A stretch of 38,129 bases of DNA from Alistipes sp. Lineage in GTDB: Bacteria; Bacteroidota; Bacteroidia; Bacteroidales; Rikenellaceae. Under the pieces are notes generated by a model. It was given only the letters and a program-made list of their open reading frames with translations. It made no database searches and had not been told where the DNA came from. The stretch covers positions 1 to 38,129 of the forward strand of contig JAFWYM010000009.1 in the NCBI GenBank assembly GCA_017517705.1. The letters are read 5' to 3'. Made by a program: the position numbers and the translations under genes. Shown piece by piece: positions 8,238-17,066 of this stretch; the stretch's first letter is position 1, and every line of letters starts with the position of its first letter.

Positions 8238-9122
8238 ATGGCACATCGCAGTGGCTTTGTAAACATCATCGGCAACCCCAACGTCGGCAAATCGACGTTG
8301 ATGAACCAGCTCGTTGGCGAGAAGCTATCGATAATAACATCCAAGGCGCAGACCACGCGCCACCGCATTATGGGCATCGTCAACGGCGACGACTTCCAGA
8401 TTGTATACTCCGACACCCCGGGCATACTGAAGCCAAACTACAGACTTCAGGAGAAGATGATGCAGTTCGTGCGTGGCGCCATAACCGATGCCGACGTGTT
8501 GCTCTACGTGACCGACACCGTCGAGGATAGCGACCGCTCGGCCGACATCATCGAGAAGGTACGCCTCTCGCAGATACCCACAATAGTGGTAATCAACAAG
8601 GTGGACCTCACAACACCCGACAAGCTCACGGCACTCGTGGAGAAGTGGCAGGCGCTGCTCCCCGATGCCATCATCGCCCCCTGCTCGGCAAAGGAGGGAT
8701 TTAATATAGAGGGCGTGGTGCGCCTTATCGTCGAGCGTCTGCCCGAGGGCGAGGCCTTCTACCCCAAGGATACCCTCACGGACAAGACCCTGCGCTTCTT
8801 CGCCTCGGAAATCATACGAGAGAAGGTACTCCTAAACTACGACAAGGAGATACCCTACTCATGCGAGATAGCCATAGAGGCCTACAAGGAGGAGCCAACC
8901 ATCGACCGCATATCGGCAACAATATACGTAGCACGCACCTCGCAGAAGGGCATAGTCATAGGACATAAGGGCGAGAAGCTCAAGAAGGTCGGTCAGGCAG
9001 CACGCCACGACCTCGAAGCATTCCTCGGCAAGAAGGTATTCCTCGAGCTATATGTCAAGGTGCAGGAGGACTGGCGCAACAACGAGCGTCAACTCAAGCG
9101 CTTCGGCTACGAATTGGAATAA
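8238..9122 (+). CDS. era: GTPase Era, 16S rRNA/30S assembly factor
   Basis: Era binds the 3' end of 16S rRNA and couples 30S subunit maturation to GTP hydrolysis. The 294-residue length is typical. The G-domain motifs are in order: G1 GNPNVGKST (12-20), G3 DTPG (59-62), G4 NKVD (120-123) and a G5-like CSAKEG. The C-terminal KH domain shows IVIGHKGEKLKKVGQAAR, matching the family's GxxGxxL/I loop, then ELYVKVQEDWRNN. The start at 8238 sits just behind its own promoter. A TPR-protein gene follows 44 nt later without a terminator and may be co-transcribed. Confidence 0.98.
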   Translation: MAHRSGFVNIIGNPNVGKSTLMNQLVGEKLSIITSKAQTTRHRIMGIVNGDDFQIVYSDTPGILKPNYRLQEKMMQFVRGAITDADVLLYVTDTVEDSDRSADIIEKVRLSQIPTIVVINKVDLTTPDKLTALVEKWQALLPDAIIAPCSAKEGFNIEGVVRLIVERLPEGEAFYPKDTLTDKTLRFFASEIIREKVLLNYDKEIPYSCEIAIEAYKEEPTIDRISATIYVARTSQKGIVIGHKGEKLKKVGQAARHDLEAFLGKKVFLELYVKVQEDWRNNERQLKRFGYELE

Positions 9123-9166
9123 TAAACACGACCGTTGAAGCGTTAAACAGCCATAAACGACCACGT

Positions 9167-11170
9167 ATGAAGCGAGCATTTGTCGTCATACTCCTTCTCC
9201 TCGCGCTACTCACCACAGAGCGTGTTGCGGCACAATACAACCGCAACTACATCTACTGGGTGGGGCAGCAGTGTATGGTCGACGGCAACTATCACGAGGC
9301 TATCGACGTCCTGAACGTGCTCATACGCCACGACGAGAAGGACTTCGATGCCCACTTCCTGCGCGGCATCGCCAAGTACAACATGGACGACCTCTTAGGT
9401 GCCGATGCCGACTTCTCGCGCGCCATAGAGTTTAACCCCGTATTCACCGGCGCCTACTATTATCGCGCCATAACACGCTCGCGATTAGGTAACTACGACG
9501 ATGCCCTCAGCGACTTCCAGCAAGCCATAGAGCTACGTCCCGATCTCCCCGACCCATACTATAGTCGCGGTGTCACGCTGCTACTAAATCAGCAGTTTGA
9601 GGATGCCATTGCCGACTTCAACAAGTTCATCCGCTTCGAGAAGCGCCACGTTGCCGCCTACATAAACCGTGGCACGAGCTACCTCTACCTCAAGGATACG
9701 GCCAAGGCATACGAGAACTACAACCTTGCCATACGCACAAACCGTGAGGACCCCGACGGCTACAACCGCCGTGGTGCCCTATATATGGAGCAGCGACGTT
9801 ACGAGGAGGCGCGCGCCGACTTCGACAAGGCCGTGGCGTGCGACTCCACATTCCTCCCCGGGTACTTCAACCGCGCCCTGGCACACAACTACCTACATCG
9901 CCCAATGCTCTCGCTGGCAGATTTCGACCGTGTCATAGAGCTCGACTCGACAAGCTCGCTTGGCTACTTCAACCGCGCCATCGTGCGCACCGAGATAGGC
10001 GACTACAACCGCGCACTCGAGGATTTCGACCAGGTGGCATTGTACTCGCCCGACAATGTCCTTGTCTACTACAACCGCGCGATGCTACAGACACAGCTGG
10101 GCAACATCGATGCCGCCATCGACGACTACTCGCGTGCCATAGAGCTATATCCCGACTTCGCAAATGCCTACCTCGGGCGTAGCATCCTACGTCGCTCGCA
10201 GCGCGATGTGGCGGGTGCCGAGAGCGACCGTCGCACCGCCGAGCGTAAGATTGCGGAGTACCGCTCGCGCCTCAACGACTCGACATACTCGATATATGCC
10301 GACACGTCGCAACACTTCAACCGTCTGCTATCATTCGAGAGCCGACTCCTGGAGCGCAACTTCGAGCGCATAGCATCCTCCGCAACGGCGACAGGGGGCA
10401 ACAGCCTCGCGCTGATGCCTATGTTCCGCTTCACGCTCATGGATAAGAGCCTCGTGGAGGATGACCGTCGCACCAAGCGCTTTGCCACGCAGCGCGTCAA
10501 GGATTTTGTCGCTCACCTGGATGACCAATGTATCGCCCTCGACTGCCGCGCCACAAACCTCGAGCCCGACACTCTCGCCTCTATCGACCTCTCTCTGGCC
10601 GAGAGGCTACATACCGATACGGTTACGTGGGAGCTGCTCTTCAAGCGAGGCATGAGTCAGGCGCTTATCAAGCAGTATACCAACGCCGTGAATACGCTCA
10701 CGAAGGCGATAGAGCTCAACGGCTCAAACCCCTTCCTCTACCTTAACCGTGCAACGACACGTGCCGAGATGATAGACTTCATATCGTCGATAGACAATAC
10801 GTACCAAAGCATATCCTTCGACTCCGACCCCGCAAAGCGCCTGCACAACAGCGGCACACGCACATATAGCTACGACGAGGCCATCGAGGATATCAACTGC
10901 GCGATAAAGCTCTACCCGAGCTTTGCCGAGGCCTACTACAACCGTGCTAACCTCATGGCCATCTCGGGTAACCTTCCCGAGGCCTACGACGACTACACAC
11001 GCGCCATAGAGCTTGAGCCGGCATTGGGCGAGGCATACTACAACCGCGGTCTGGTGCAGATATTTATGAAGGATACGCGCAAGGGGTGTATGGATCTGTC
11101 GAAGGCGGGAGAGCTCGGCATCGAGGCGGCTTACAAGATACTTGCCGAATTTAACATACGCGAACATTAA
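9167..11170 (+). CDS. Secreted tetratricopeptide-repeat protein
   Basis: The 667-residue protein begins with a cleavable signal peptide (MKRAFVVILLLLALLTTERVAAQ), so it works in the periplasm or on the envelope. Residues about 30-370 are consecutive 34-residue TPR units with the usual A/G.YYNRA......DY..A..D...AI.L.P pattern, roughly nine or ten in a row. Residues about 375-485 are non-repetitive and rich in R and S. Two or three further TPRs run from about 495 to 655. No enzyme motif is visible, so it is probably a scaffold for protein-protein contacts. The partner is unknown. It sits 44 nt behind era and 38 nt before an MFS gene, with no terminator at either junction. Confidence 0.9.
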   Translation: MKRAFVVILLLLALLTTERVAAQYNRNYIYWVGQQCMVDGNYHEAIDVLNVLIRHDEKDFDAHFLRGIAKYNMDDLLGADADFSRAIEFNPVFTGAYYYRAITRSRLGNYDDALSDFQQAIELRPDLPDPYYSRGVTLLLNQQFEDAIADFNKFIRFEKRHVAAYINRGTSYLYLKDTAKAYENYNLAIRTNREDPDGYNRRGALYMEQRRYEEARADFDKAVACDSTFLPGYFNRALAHNYLHRPMLSLADFDRVIELDSTSSLGYFNRAIVRTEIGDYNRALEDFDQVALYSPDNVLVYYNRAMLQTQLGNIDAAIDDYSRAIELYPDFANAYLGRSILRRSQRDVAGAESDRRTAERKIAEYRSRLNDSTYSIYADTSQHFNRLLSFESRLLERNFERIASSATATGGNSLALMPMFRFTLMDKSLVEDDRRTKRFATQRVKDFVAHLDDQCIALDCRATNLEPDTLASIDLSLAERLHTDTVTWELLFKRGMSQALIKQYTNAVNTLTKAIELNGSNPFLYLNRATTRAEMIDFISSIDNTYQSISFDSDPAKRLHNSGTRTYSYDEAIEDINCAIKLYPSFAEAYYNRANLMAISGNLPEAYDDYTRAIELEPALGEAYYNRGLVQIFMKDTRKGCMDLSKAGELGIEAAYKILAEFNIREH

Positions 11171-11208
11171 ACCAATAACAATTTATAAACCTTAAAAAAC
11201 AAACATTT

Positions 11209-12570
11209 ATGACTCAAACAATTCAACGTAAACTTAACGACTCGGCGTTTGTACGCTGGACGGCGTTGATACTCATCGCTCTGATGATGTTCTTCGCTTA
11301 CATGTTCGTGGATATGCTCTCACCCCTCAAGGAGCAGCTCGAAGTAGCCCTCAACTGGGATAGCAGCACCTTTGGTACGTATGCCGCCTCGGAGTACTTC
11401 CTAAATGTATTCTGCCTCTTCCTTATCTTTGCGGGTATCATCCTCGATAAGATGGGCATACGCTTCACGGGACTTCTTTCGGCCTCGTTGATGGTCATCG
11501 GTGCTATCATTAAGTTCTACGCCATGAGCGACATGTTCGTAGGCACAGGTCTCGAGGCTTGGCTTAACTCATGGTGGGTGGCATTGCCCGCCTCGGCTAA
11601 ACTGGCGTGCTTGGGCTTCATGATCTTTGGCTGCGGTTGCGAGATGGCCGGTACTACGGTATCTAAGGCTATAGCCAAGTGGTTCAAAGGCAAGGAGATG
11701 GCCATGGCCATGGGCTTGGAGATGTCTATCGCACGTCTCGGTGTATTTGCTGCGATGTGGCTTTCACCCCTGGTGTTCAACAGCTTCGGCCAGAACGTAT
11801 CGGCACCCGTAGCCTTTGGTGCTGTGCTCCTTATCATCGGTCTTATCTTCTACTTCGTCTTTGTCGTTCTTGACCGCAAGTTCGACAAGCAGCTTGAGGC
11901 TGCCGGCGAGCTTACGAAGGAGGCTAACGACGAGGAGTTTAAGTTCAGCGACCTTGGTAAAATCTTCACCTCTAAGATGTTCTGGTTGGTGGCACTCCTC
12001 TGCGTGTTGTACTACTCGGCAATCTTCCCCTTCCAGCGTTACGCTCCCGACTTCTTGGACAAGACCCTCAACATCGACAATGGCGCACAGCTCTTCAGCT
12101 GTTTCCCCATCCTTGCAATGGTATTGACACCCGTCCTTGGTGCCTTCATCGACCGTAGGGGTAAGGCAGCCTCGATGCTTATGGTTGGCTCGATAATCAT
12201 GATTGCCTGCCACCTAAGCTTCGCATTCTTGCTTCCTATGTTCCCCTCGAAGGTGTTTGCTGTGGCTATCATCGCCATCCTCGGTGTGTCGTTCTCGCTT
12301 GTACCTGCTGCATTGTGGCCCTCGGTACCCAAGATTATCGATGAGCGCATCCTTGGCTCGGCATACTGCGTAATCTTCTGGATTCAGAACTGGGGCTTGT
12401 TGCTCGTACCCGTTGTTATCGGCAAGGTGCTCGATGCAACAGGTGGCTACACACTTCCCATGGTTATCTTCTCGTCGTTCGGTGTTCTTGCCCTTATCTT
12501 CGGCCTCTGGCTTAAGCGCGAGGATAAGAAGAAGGGCTACGGCCTCGAGCTCCCCAACATCAAGGAGTAA
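11209..12570 (+). CDS. Major facilitator superfamily transporter
   Basis: The 453-residue polytopic membrane protein has about 12 hydrophobic segments split by a charged central loop around residues 220-250 (LDRKFDKQLEAAGELTKEANDEE). The short DKMGIRFTG loop after the second helix corresponds to the MFS motif-A position, and a second copy, IDRRGKAAS, appears in the C-terminal half. The substrate cannot be read from the sequence. It lies 38 nt after the TPR gene and is followed by a clear terminator at 12597-12629. It is not an amino acid/GABA antiporter, so it should not be paired with gadB. Confidence 0.88.
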   Translation: MTQTIQRKLNDSAFVRWTALILIALMMFFAYMFVDMLSPLKEQLEVALNWDSSTFGTYAASEYFLNVFCLFLIFAGIILDKMGIRFTGLLSASLMVIGAIIKFYAMSDMFVGTGLEAWLNSWWVALPASAKLACLGFMIFGCGCEMAGTTVSKAIAKWFKGKEMAMAMGLEMSIARLGVFAAMWLSPLVFNSFGQNVSAPVAFGAVLLIIGLIFYFVFVVLDRKFDKQLEAAGELTKEANDEEFKFSDLGKIFTSKMFWLVALLCVLYYSAIFPFQRYAPDFLDKTLNIDNGAQLFSCFPILAMVLTPVLGAFIDRRGKAASMLMVGSIIMIACHLSFAFLLPMFPSKVFAVAIIAILGVSFSLVPAALWPSVPKIIDERILGSAYCVIFWIQNWGLLLVPVVIGKVLDATGGYTLPMVIFSSFGVLALIFGLWLKREDKKKGYGLELPNIKE

Positions 12571-12596
12571 CACTACACTATATATATAAGGTAAGG

Positions 12597-12629
12597 AATC
12601 TCGGGGCCGTGGCTCCGAGATTTTTTTTG
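12597..12629 (+). terminator. Terminator after the MFS gene
   Basis: AATCTCGG (12597-12604) pairs with CCGAGATT (12615-12622), with additional inner pairs, and is followed by eight T residues. It isolates the B12 riboswitch transcript from upstream genes. Confidence 0.88.
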
Positions 12630-12657
12630 TGTCCAACCATCACTTTTTCGTGCAAAA

Positions 12658-12691
12658 TTGATACGTCGAATACTTTTTTTATCTATCTTTG
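12658..12691 (+). promoter_or_regulatory. Promoter of the B12 outer-membrane operon
   Basis: TATCTTTG at 12684-12691 is a clear -7 element just before the riboswitch. The nearest TTG (12658-12660) leaves a 23-nt spacer, longer than usual, so the -33 assignment is weak. Transcription would begin near 12698. Confidence 0.6.
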
Positions 12692-12697
12692 CCGAAG

Positions 12698-12872
12698 CAT
12701 TGGTTCTTAAGGGGTGGTCACACCTCGGAAAGATTAAAAGGGAATCGGGTGTAAATCCCGAACAGTTCCCGCTGCTGTGAGTCTCACAAGGCTCTGCGAC
12801 ATCATTAGCCACTGGAGGATTCTCTCTGGGAAGGCTTCGCAGACAGAGACGAGTCAGAAGACCTGCCAAGCG
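12698..12872 (+). promoter_or_regulatory. Cobalamin (AdoCbl-type) riboswitch
   Basis: All the diagnostic blocks occur in order: GGTCACACC-like 5' region, AAAAGGGAATCGGGTG, AAATCCCGAACAGTTCCCGC, TGCTGTGA, GCCACTGG, GGGAAGGC and AGTCAGAAGACCTGCC. These form the conserved B12-binding core. It lies between a promoter and the lipoprotein at 13070, and it controls B12 uptake genes, as expected. Known riboswitches of this class lower expression when cobalamin is bound. Confidence 0.97.
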
Positions 12873-12883
12873 TATATAACGAG

Positions 12884-13021
12884 ATTATGCCTGCGGCGAA
12901 TGGGCGATCTGCGACTTGGTAGATATCAAGTGTGACATGTTAGTATGGCTTAGGAGTGTTGGAGCATCGTCGTATGCGTATCCCAACCATAAGTAGCCAC
13001 TGCCGCCCGCATAGGCATAAT
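12884..13021 (+). promoter_or_regulatory. Riboswitch expression platform (long-range hairpin)
   Basis: ATTATGCCT at 12884-12892 pairs perfectly with AGGCATAAT at 13013-13021, and adjacent G/C bases extend the pairing. This closes a domain of about 140 nt between aptamer and start codon. Inside, GTTGG near 12958 can pair with CCAAC near 12983. There is no T-tract terminator, so control is probably on translation or by a more elaborate fold. The mechanism is inferred. Confidence 0.5.
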
Positions 13022-13069
13022 GTCGTTGAGGTTAAAGTTTACGGAGAATGACCTTTTAACAACAACATT

Positions 13070-14305
13070 ATGAGAAAAGTTTTATGCTTGGCCCTTGGCG
13101 TAGCAGCTGCGCTAACGGCATTGGTAGGTTGCTCGTATGACGACGAGGCAATCTGGACGAAGTTCGACGAGCTCGAGCAGGAGGTAGACCAAAATCGTGA
13201 GGATATAGCTACCCTCACAGCATTGATGGATGCCCTCAGCAACGGCAAGGTTATCACCTCGACCGAGACGACCGAAGAGGGTGTGACCCTCACCTTTAGC
13301 GACGGCACGACCGTGACTATCAAGAATGGCGCTGACGGCAAGGATGGCCTAAACGGAGCCGATGGTAAAGATGGCAAGGATGGCCTAAATGGAGCCGATG
13401 GCAAGGATGGCAAGGATGGCGACTCGCTGTTTGAGTCTATCGAGGAGAGCGACACGGAGGTTATCATCACGCTTACGGATGGTCGCGTTATACATCTGCC
13501 GAAGGCCACGGGCGAGAACGACGGTGGCGAGGAGGAGCCCACATACGAGCTACGCACGCTCACGTTTGAGGATGCTGATGCCAAGTTCACAGGCTACACA
13601 CTCTATGGTGGGGCGGAGATTAACACGTGGAGCGACCTTATCGACGATGTGCAGTATGGTGGCTCATTGACATACACCGACTTTGTAGAGGATGTATACT
13701 ACTGGTATGATGAGGGTAACACCGAGCTCTACCACTCGTTCAAGACACCATACTGGGGTGGCGGACACGTGGTATCGAACTACGTTATCGCGGACTACAC
13801 GACTCTCCCCGAGGGTCACAACGGATGGTATGAGTTGCAGATGGCAAACCCCTTAGGTGGCTACAACGGCTCGGCAAACTTTGCCGTACACAATGGCTAC
13901 AGCGACTTCTTCAACTCACAGATATACGATGCCTCGTTGCAGACATTGGAGTTTGCCGATGGCGTAGAGCGCGTCATAGACCATATGTACGTAACGAACA
14001 CCGACTACGTGCTTAACTCGCTCGCCTATGGAGATGGCTTCAATACTCCGGCAACTGCCGACACGTGGATTAAGGTTGTGGCCTATGGCTACAATGCCAA
14101 CGACGAGGAGACGGGCAGTGTGGAGATTGCGCTATGCGAGGGGGGCGTATTGGTCACCGAGTGGGTTAAGTGGGACTTGTCGCCACTGGGCAAGGTGGCA
14201 AAGGTGGCATTTAACTTCGCCGCCTCGGAGGATCAGATAGGCAGCTATGGCATGAACTGCCCTGCGTACTTCGCCTACGACAACGTGGCGGTACGCTTTG
14301 AATAG
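13070..14305 (+). CDS. Collagen-like surface lipoprotein with DUF4465-type C-terminus, B12 locus (BtuH candidate)
   Basis: The 411-residue protein has a lipoprotein signal with LVGC (Cys21). A short coiled-coil segment (about 25-60) and a DUF4988-like strand region lead into ten uninterrupted Gly-X-Y triplets (residues 87-116), encoded by a duplicated 36-bp DNA unit. The C-terminal part (about 165-411) contains LTFED, a YGGAEINTWSDL-type segment and a closing AYFAYDNVAVRFE, which I associate with the DUF4465 family. It is the first gene after the cobalamin riboswitch and is followed by BtuG-like and BtuB-like genes. From that context it is probably a surface B12-binding protein comparable to BtuH of Bacteroides. 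That equivalence is inferred from recalled family knowledge, not shown by residues here. The next gene starts 10 nt later. Confidence 0.8.
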   Translation: MRKVLCLALGVAAALTALVGCSYDDEAIWTKFDELEQEVDQNREDIATLTALMDALSNGKVITSTETTEEGVTLTFSDGTTVTIKNGADGKDGLNGADGKDGKDGLNGADGKDGKDGDSLFESIEESDTEVIITLTDGRVIHLPKATGENDGGEEEPTYELRTLTFEDADAKFTGYTLYGGAEINTWSDLIDDVQYGGSLTYTDFVEDVYYWYDEGNTELYHSFKTPYWGGGHVVSNYVIADYTTLPEGHNGWYELQMANPLGGYNGSANFAVHNGYSDFFNSQIYDASLQTLEFADGVERVIDHMYVTNTDYVLNSLAYGDGFNTPATADTWIKVVAYGYNANDEETGSVEIALCEGGVLVTEWVKWDLSPLGKVAKVAFNFAASEDQIGSYGMNCPAYFAYDNVAVRFE

Positions 14306-14315
14306 AGAGTGATAT

Positions 14316-16004
14316 ATGAATAGATTTTTAGAGTTTTTATTTTTAAGTGTAGCAGTGGTTACAGCCTCGTCGTGCAACATCGACGAGGTGGTAACCGCAC
14401 CACCCGCCCCCGAGATTATCCTTGAGGATGGCAGCATATATAGCGTGAAGGTGGGTGCCGAGGTGCGCCTGGCCCCCGAGTACAAGAATGTCGAGGATGC
14501 CACCTTCGAGTGGAGTATAGCAGGCGAGGTGGTATGCACCGAACGTGCCTATGTATACACCGCTGAGAGCATTGGCGAGGTATATGTATCGCTCACGGTG
14601 GCAACCGATGCGGGTAGCGACACCGCCGAGATGCGTATCGACATCCTCGCTCTCGAAACGCCGATTGTAGACATTGCAATGCAAGATATCACCGTGACCG
14701 TGGGTTATAGCAAGACCCTCACCGCCGTTGTACGCGACACGGAGCTTGAGACAACAATCTTCTGGTCTCTTAACGGCGAGAAGGTTGCCGAGGGCGAAAG
14801 TTACCTCTTCGAGGCGACAGCAACGGGCATATATGTCATCACCGCTACAGCGAAGAACGCCGATGGCGAGGCGAGCGACAGGGTGACCGTCACTGTCGTG
14901 GAGCCCTCGGAGATGCCCTTTGCTTACGAGTTTGCCACAACGGAGTATCATACCGTCGTGGGGCGCAACCTACGCATAGCGCCCACAAAGATAGGGGACA
15001 ACGAGGGTGTAACATACGCTTGGGAGCTAAACGGCACGACAACGGCGTGCAACACCCCCTACTATATATTCAACAGCATGACCACAGGCGAGTATAGGCT
15101 CACCGCCACGGCCACCGCAGGCGACAACAGAATAACCAACACCCTCACAATCACCGTATATGCCGAGGGTGAATTTCGTCGCGAGCGCACGGCATCGAGC
15201 AGTAGCGATTTTAGCGCCATAGTGGAGTATATGCCCGCACCCGGGCAGTTTATCGGTGACCTCAAGACAGGAGGTTTCACGGGCGAGGAGCTAACGATGA
15301 CAGCTGCCACGGCATACGCCGAGGAGCGCCTGCGCGAGGGTAACTTCGTGTCACTCGGCGCCTTTGGCGGGTATATCGTCGCAGCCTTTGACCACAGCAT
15401 CGAAAATCGTGATGGTGCCGACCTTGCAATCACGGGAAACTCCTTCGACGGCTCGTCGGAGCCCGGCATAGTATGGGTCATGCAGGATGAGAATGGCAAC
15501 GGCCTCGCCGACGACACGTGGTACGAGCTACGCGGCTCGGAGTGGGGCAAGGAGGAGACAATCCTCGACTATGCCGTAACCTACTACCGTCCCTCGGGTA
15601 CGGGTATGGCCGTGGCGTGGGAGGATAACATCGGCAATAGCGGCACGGTGGACTACCTCAAGAGCTTCCACACGCAAGACTACTACTACCCCACGTGGAT
15701 TACCGAAGATAGCTACACGCTACGTGGCACACGCCTCGAAGCACGCAACTACGACAAGTCAGGCAACGGCTCACTATGGGTGCAGCCCCACTACGACTGG
15801 GGATATGCCGACAATAACTCGCCGACGGACTGCGCCGATGCCGTAAACAGCCTCGACATAGCCAATGCCGTAGATTGCATGGGAGAGAGTGTCGATTTGA
15901 ACTTTGTCGACTTTGTAAAGATTCAGTGCGCCGTGCAGTCGAAGAGCGGATGGGTAGGTGAGCTATCAACCGAGGTGTGCGGCATAAGCGAGATAACGAA
16001 ATAG
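14316..16004 (+). CDS. PKD-type surface lipoprotein in the B12 operon
   Basis: The 562-residue protein has a lipoprotein signal with lipidation at Cys20 (VTASSC). Residues about 30-285 are three PKD/Ig-like domains, each with a W.L.G.....Y.F...G.Y.....A pattern. The C-terminal 250 residues begin VEYMPAPGQFIGD, contain GGYIVAAFDHSIEN, FDGSSEPGIVWVMQDENG and ADDTWYELRGSE, and end with a VKIQC..Q segment. They form a separate beta-rich domain of a kind found in Bacteroidetes B12 loci. It is presumably an accessory of the outer-membrane B12 receptor. I have no direct evidence of ligand binding. It lies 10 nt after the previous gene and 6 nt before the btuG-like gene, so it is co-regulated by the riboswitch. 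Confidence 0.8.
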   Translation: MNRFLEFLFLSVAVVTASSCNIDEVVTAPPAPEIILEDGSIYSVKVGAEVRLAPEYKNVEDATFEWSIAGEVVCTERAYVYTAESIGEVYVSLTVATDAGSDTAEMRIDILALETPIVDIAMQDITVTVGYSKTLTAVVRDTELETTIFWSLNGEKVAEGESYLFEATATGIYVITATAKNADGEASDRVTVTVVEPSEMPFAYEFATTEYHTVVGRNLRIAPTKIGDNEGVTYAWELNGTTTACNTPYYIFNSMTTGEYRLTATATAGDNRITNTLTITVYAEGEFRRERTASSSSDFSAIVEYMPAPGQFIGDLKTGGFTGEELTMTAATAYAEERLREGNFVSLGAFGGYIVAAFDHSIENRDGADLAITGNSFDGSSEPGIVWVMQDENGNGLADDTWYELRGSEWGKEETILDYAVTYYRPSGTGMAVAWEDNIGNSGTVDYLKSFHTQDYYYPTWITEDSYTLRGTRLEARNYDKSGNGSLWVQPHYDWGYADNNSPTDCADAVNSLDIANAVDCMGESVDLNFVDFVKIQCAVQSKSGWVGELSTEVCGISEITK

Positions 16005-16010
16005 AGACTT

Positions 16011-17066
16011 ATGAGGAAGTTACTGCTACTTTTCGCGCTATTAGCCACAAGCTGCATGGAGTGGGACTACGCCCTGGAGGAGTCGTTCGACATCGAGACC
16101 TCGGGGCGCGGCCTCTTCATCTGCAATGAGGGTAACTTCCAATATGGCAATGCCACACTCTCGTACTACGACCCCGCAACGTGTACAGTAGAGAATGAGG
16201 TATTCTACCGCGCCAATGCGATGAAGCTCGGCGATGTGGCGCAGTCGATGACGATACACGACAACCGCGGGTGGATTGTCGTGAACAACTCGCACGTGGT
16301 CTTCGCTATCGACCTCGACACCTTCCGCGAGGTGGGGCGCATAACGGGGCTCACATCGCCACGCTACATACACTTCCTGTCGGACGAGAAGGCCTACATC
16401 ACACAGATATGGGATAACCGCATCTTTATCGTAAACCCCAAGCGCTACGAGATAATAGGCCATATCGAGGTGCCGGGGATGACCATGGAACAGGGCTCGA
16501 CGGAGCAGATGGTCGTAAAGGGTAAGTACCTATATGTCAACTGCTGGTCGTACCAAAACCGCATCCTCAAAATAGATACCGAGACCGACACCATCGTCGC
16601 AGAGTTGGAAGTGGGCATACAGCCCACATCGTTAGCCTTAGACTGTAATGGCAAGCTATGGACCGTGACCGATGGCGGCTATGAGGGCTCGCCCTACGGC
16701 TACGATGCTCCAGCGCTCTACCGCATAGACCCCGAGGCGATGACCATCGAGGCGACCTTCCCCTTCCGCAAGGGCGATGCCCCCTCGGAGGTGCAGATAA
16801 ACGGCACGGGCGACACCATATATTGGATTAACGACGACATCTGGGCGATGTCGGTAACCGCCGAGAGTATCCCCGTGCGTCCACTCCTTGATAGTCGTGG
16901 CACGATATACTACGGCCTCACCATCGACCCTGTATCGGGTGATGTATACGTCGCCGATGCCATAGACTACACGCAGCAGGGCAAGATATATCGCTACACA
17001 GCCCATGGTGAGCTCGTCGACGAGTTCTACGTAGGCATAATCCCCGGATCGTTCTGCTGGAAATGA
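16011..17066 (+). CDS. btuG: BtuG-like surface B12-binding beta-propeller lipoprotein
   Basis: The 351-residue lipoprotein has a short signal ending LLATSC (Cys15). It opens with GLFICNEGNFQYGNATLSYY and then shows repeated blades of the YncE/DUF5074 kind (for example SPRYIHFLSDEKAYITQIWD and GIQPTSLALDCNGKLWTVTD), consistent with a seven-bladed propeller. BtuG proteins in Bacteroides sit on the surface, bind cobalamin very tightly and pass it to BtuB. Here the stop codon overlaps the start of the btuB-like gene (ATGA), supporting translational coupling and a stable pair. The annotation is from family resemblance and gene order. Confidence 0.88.
   Translation: MRKLLLLFALLATSCMEWDYALEESFDIETSGRGLFICNEGNFQYGNATLSYYDPATCTVENEVFYRANAMKLGDVAQSMTIHDNRGWIVVNNSHVVFAIDLDTFREVGRITGLTSPRYIHFLSDEKAYITQIWDNRIFIVNPKRYEIIGHIEVPGMTMEQGSTEQMVVKGKYLYVNCWSYQNRILKIDTETDTIVAELEVGIQPTSLALDCNGKLWTVTDGGYEGSPYGYDAPALYRIDPEAMTIEATFPFRKGDAPSEVQINGTGDTIYWINDDIWAMSVTAESIPVRPLLDSRGTIYYGLTIDPVSGDVYVADAIDYTQQGKIYRYTAHGELVDEFYVGIIPGSFCWK

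Noticed and set aside
11209-12570. MFS gene as the glutamate/GABA antiporter partner of gadB
   Set aside because: It has the MFS fold with motif A, not the APC fold, and lies 9 kb away behind other transcription units.
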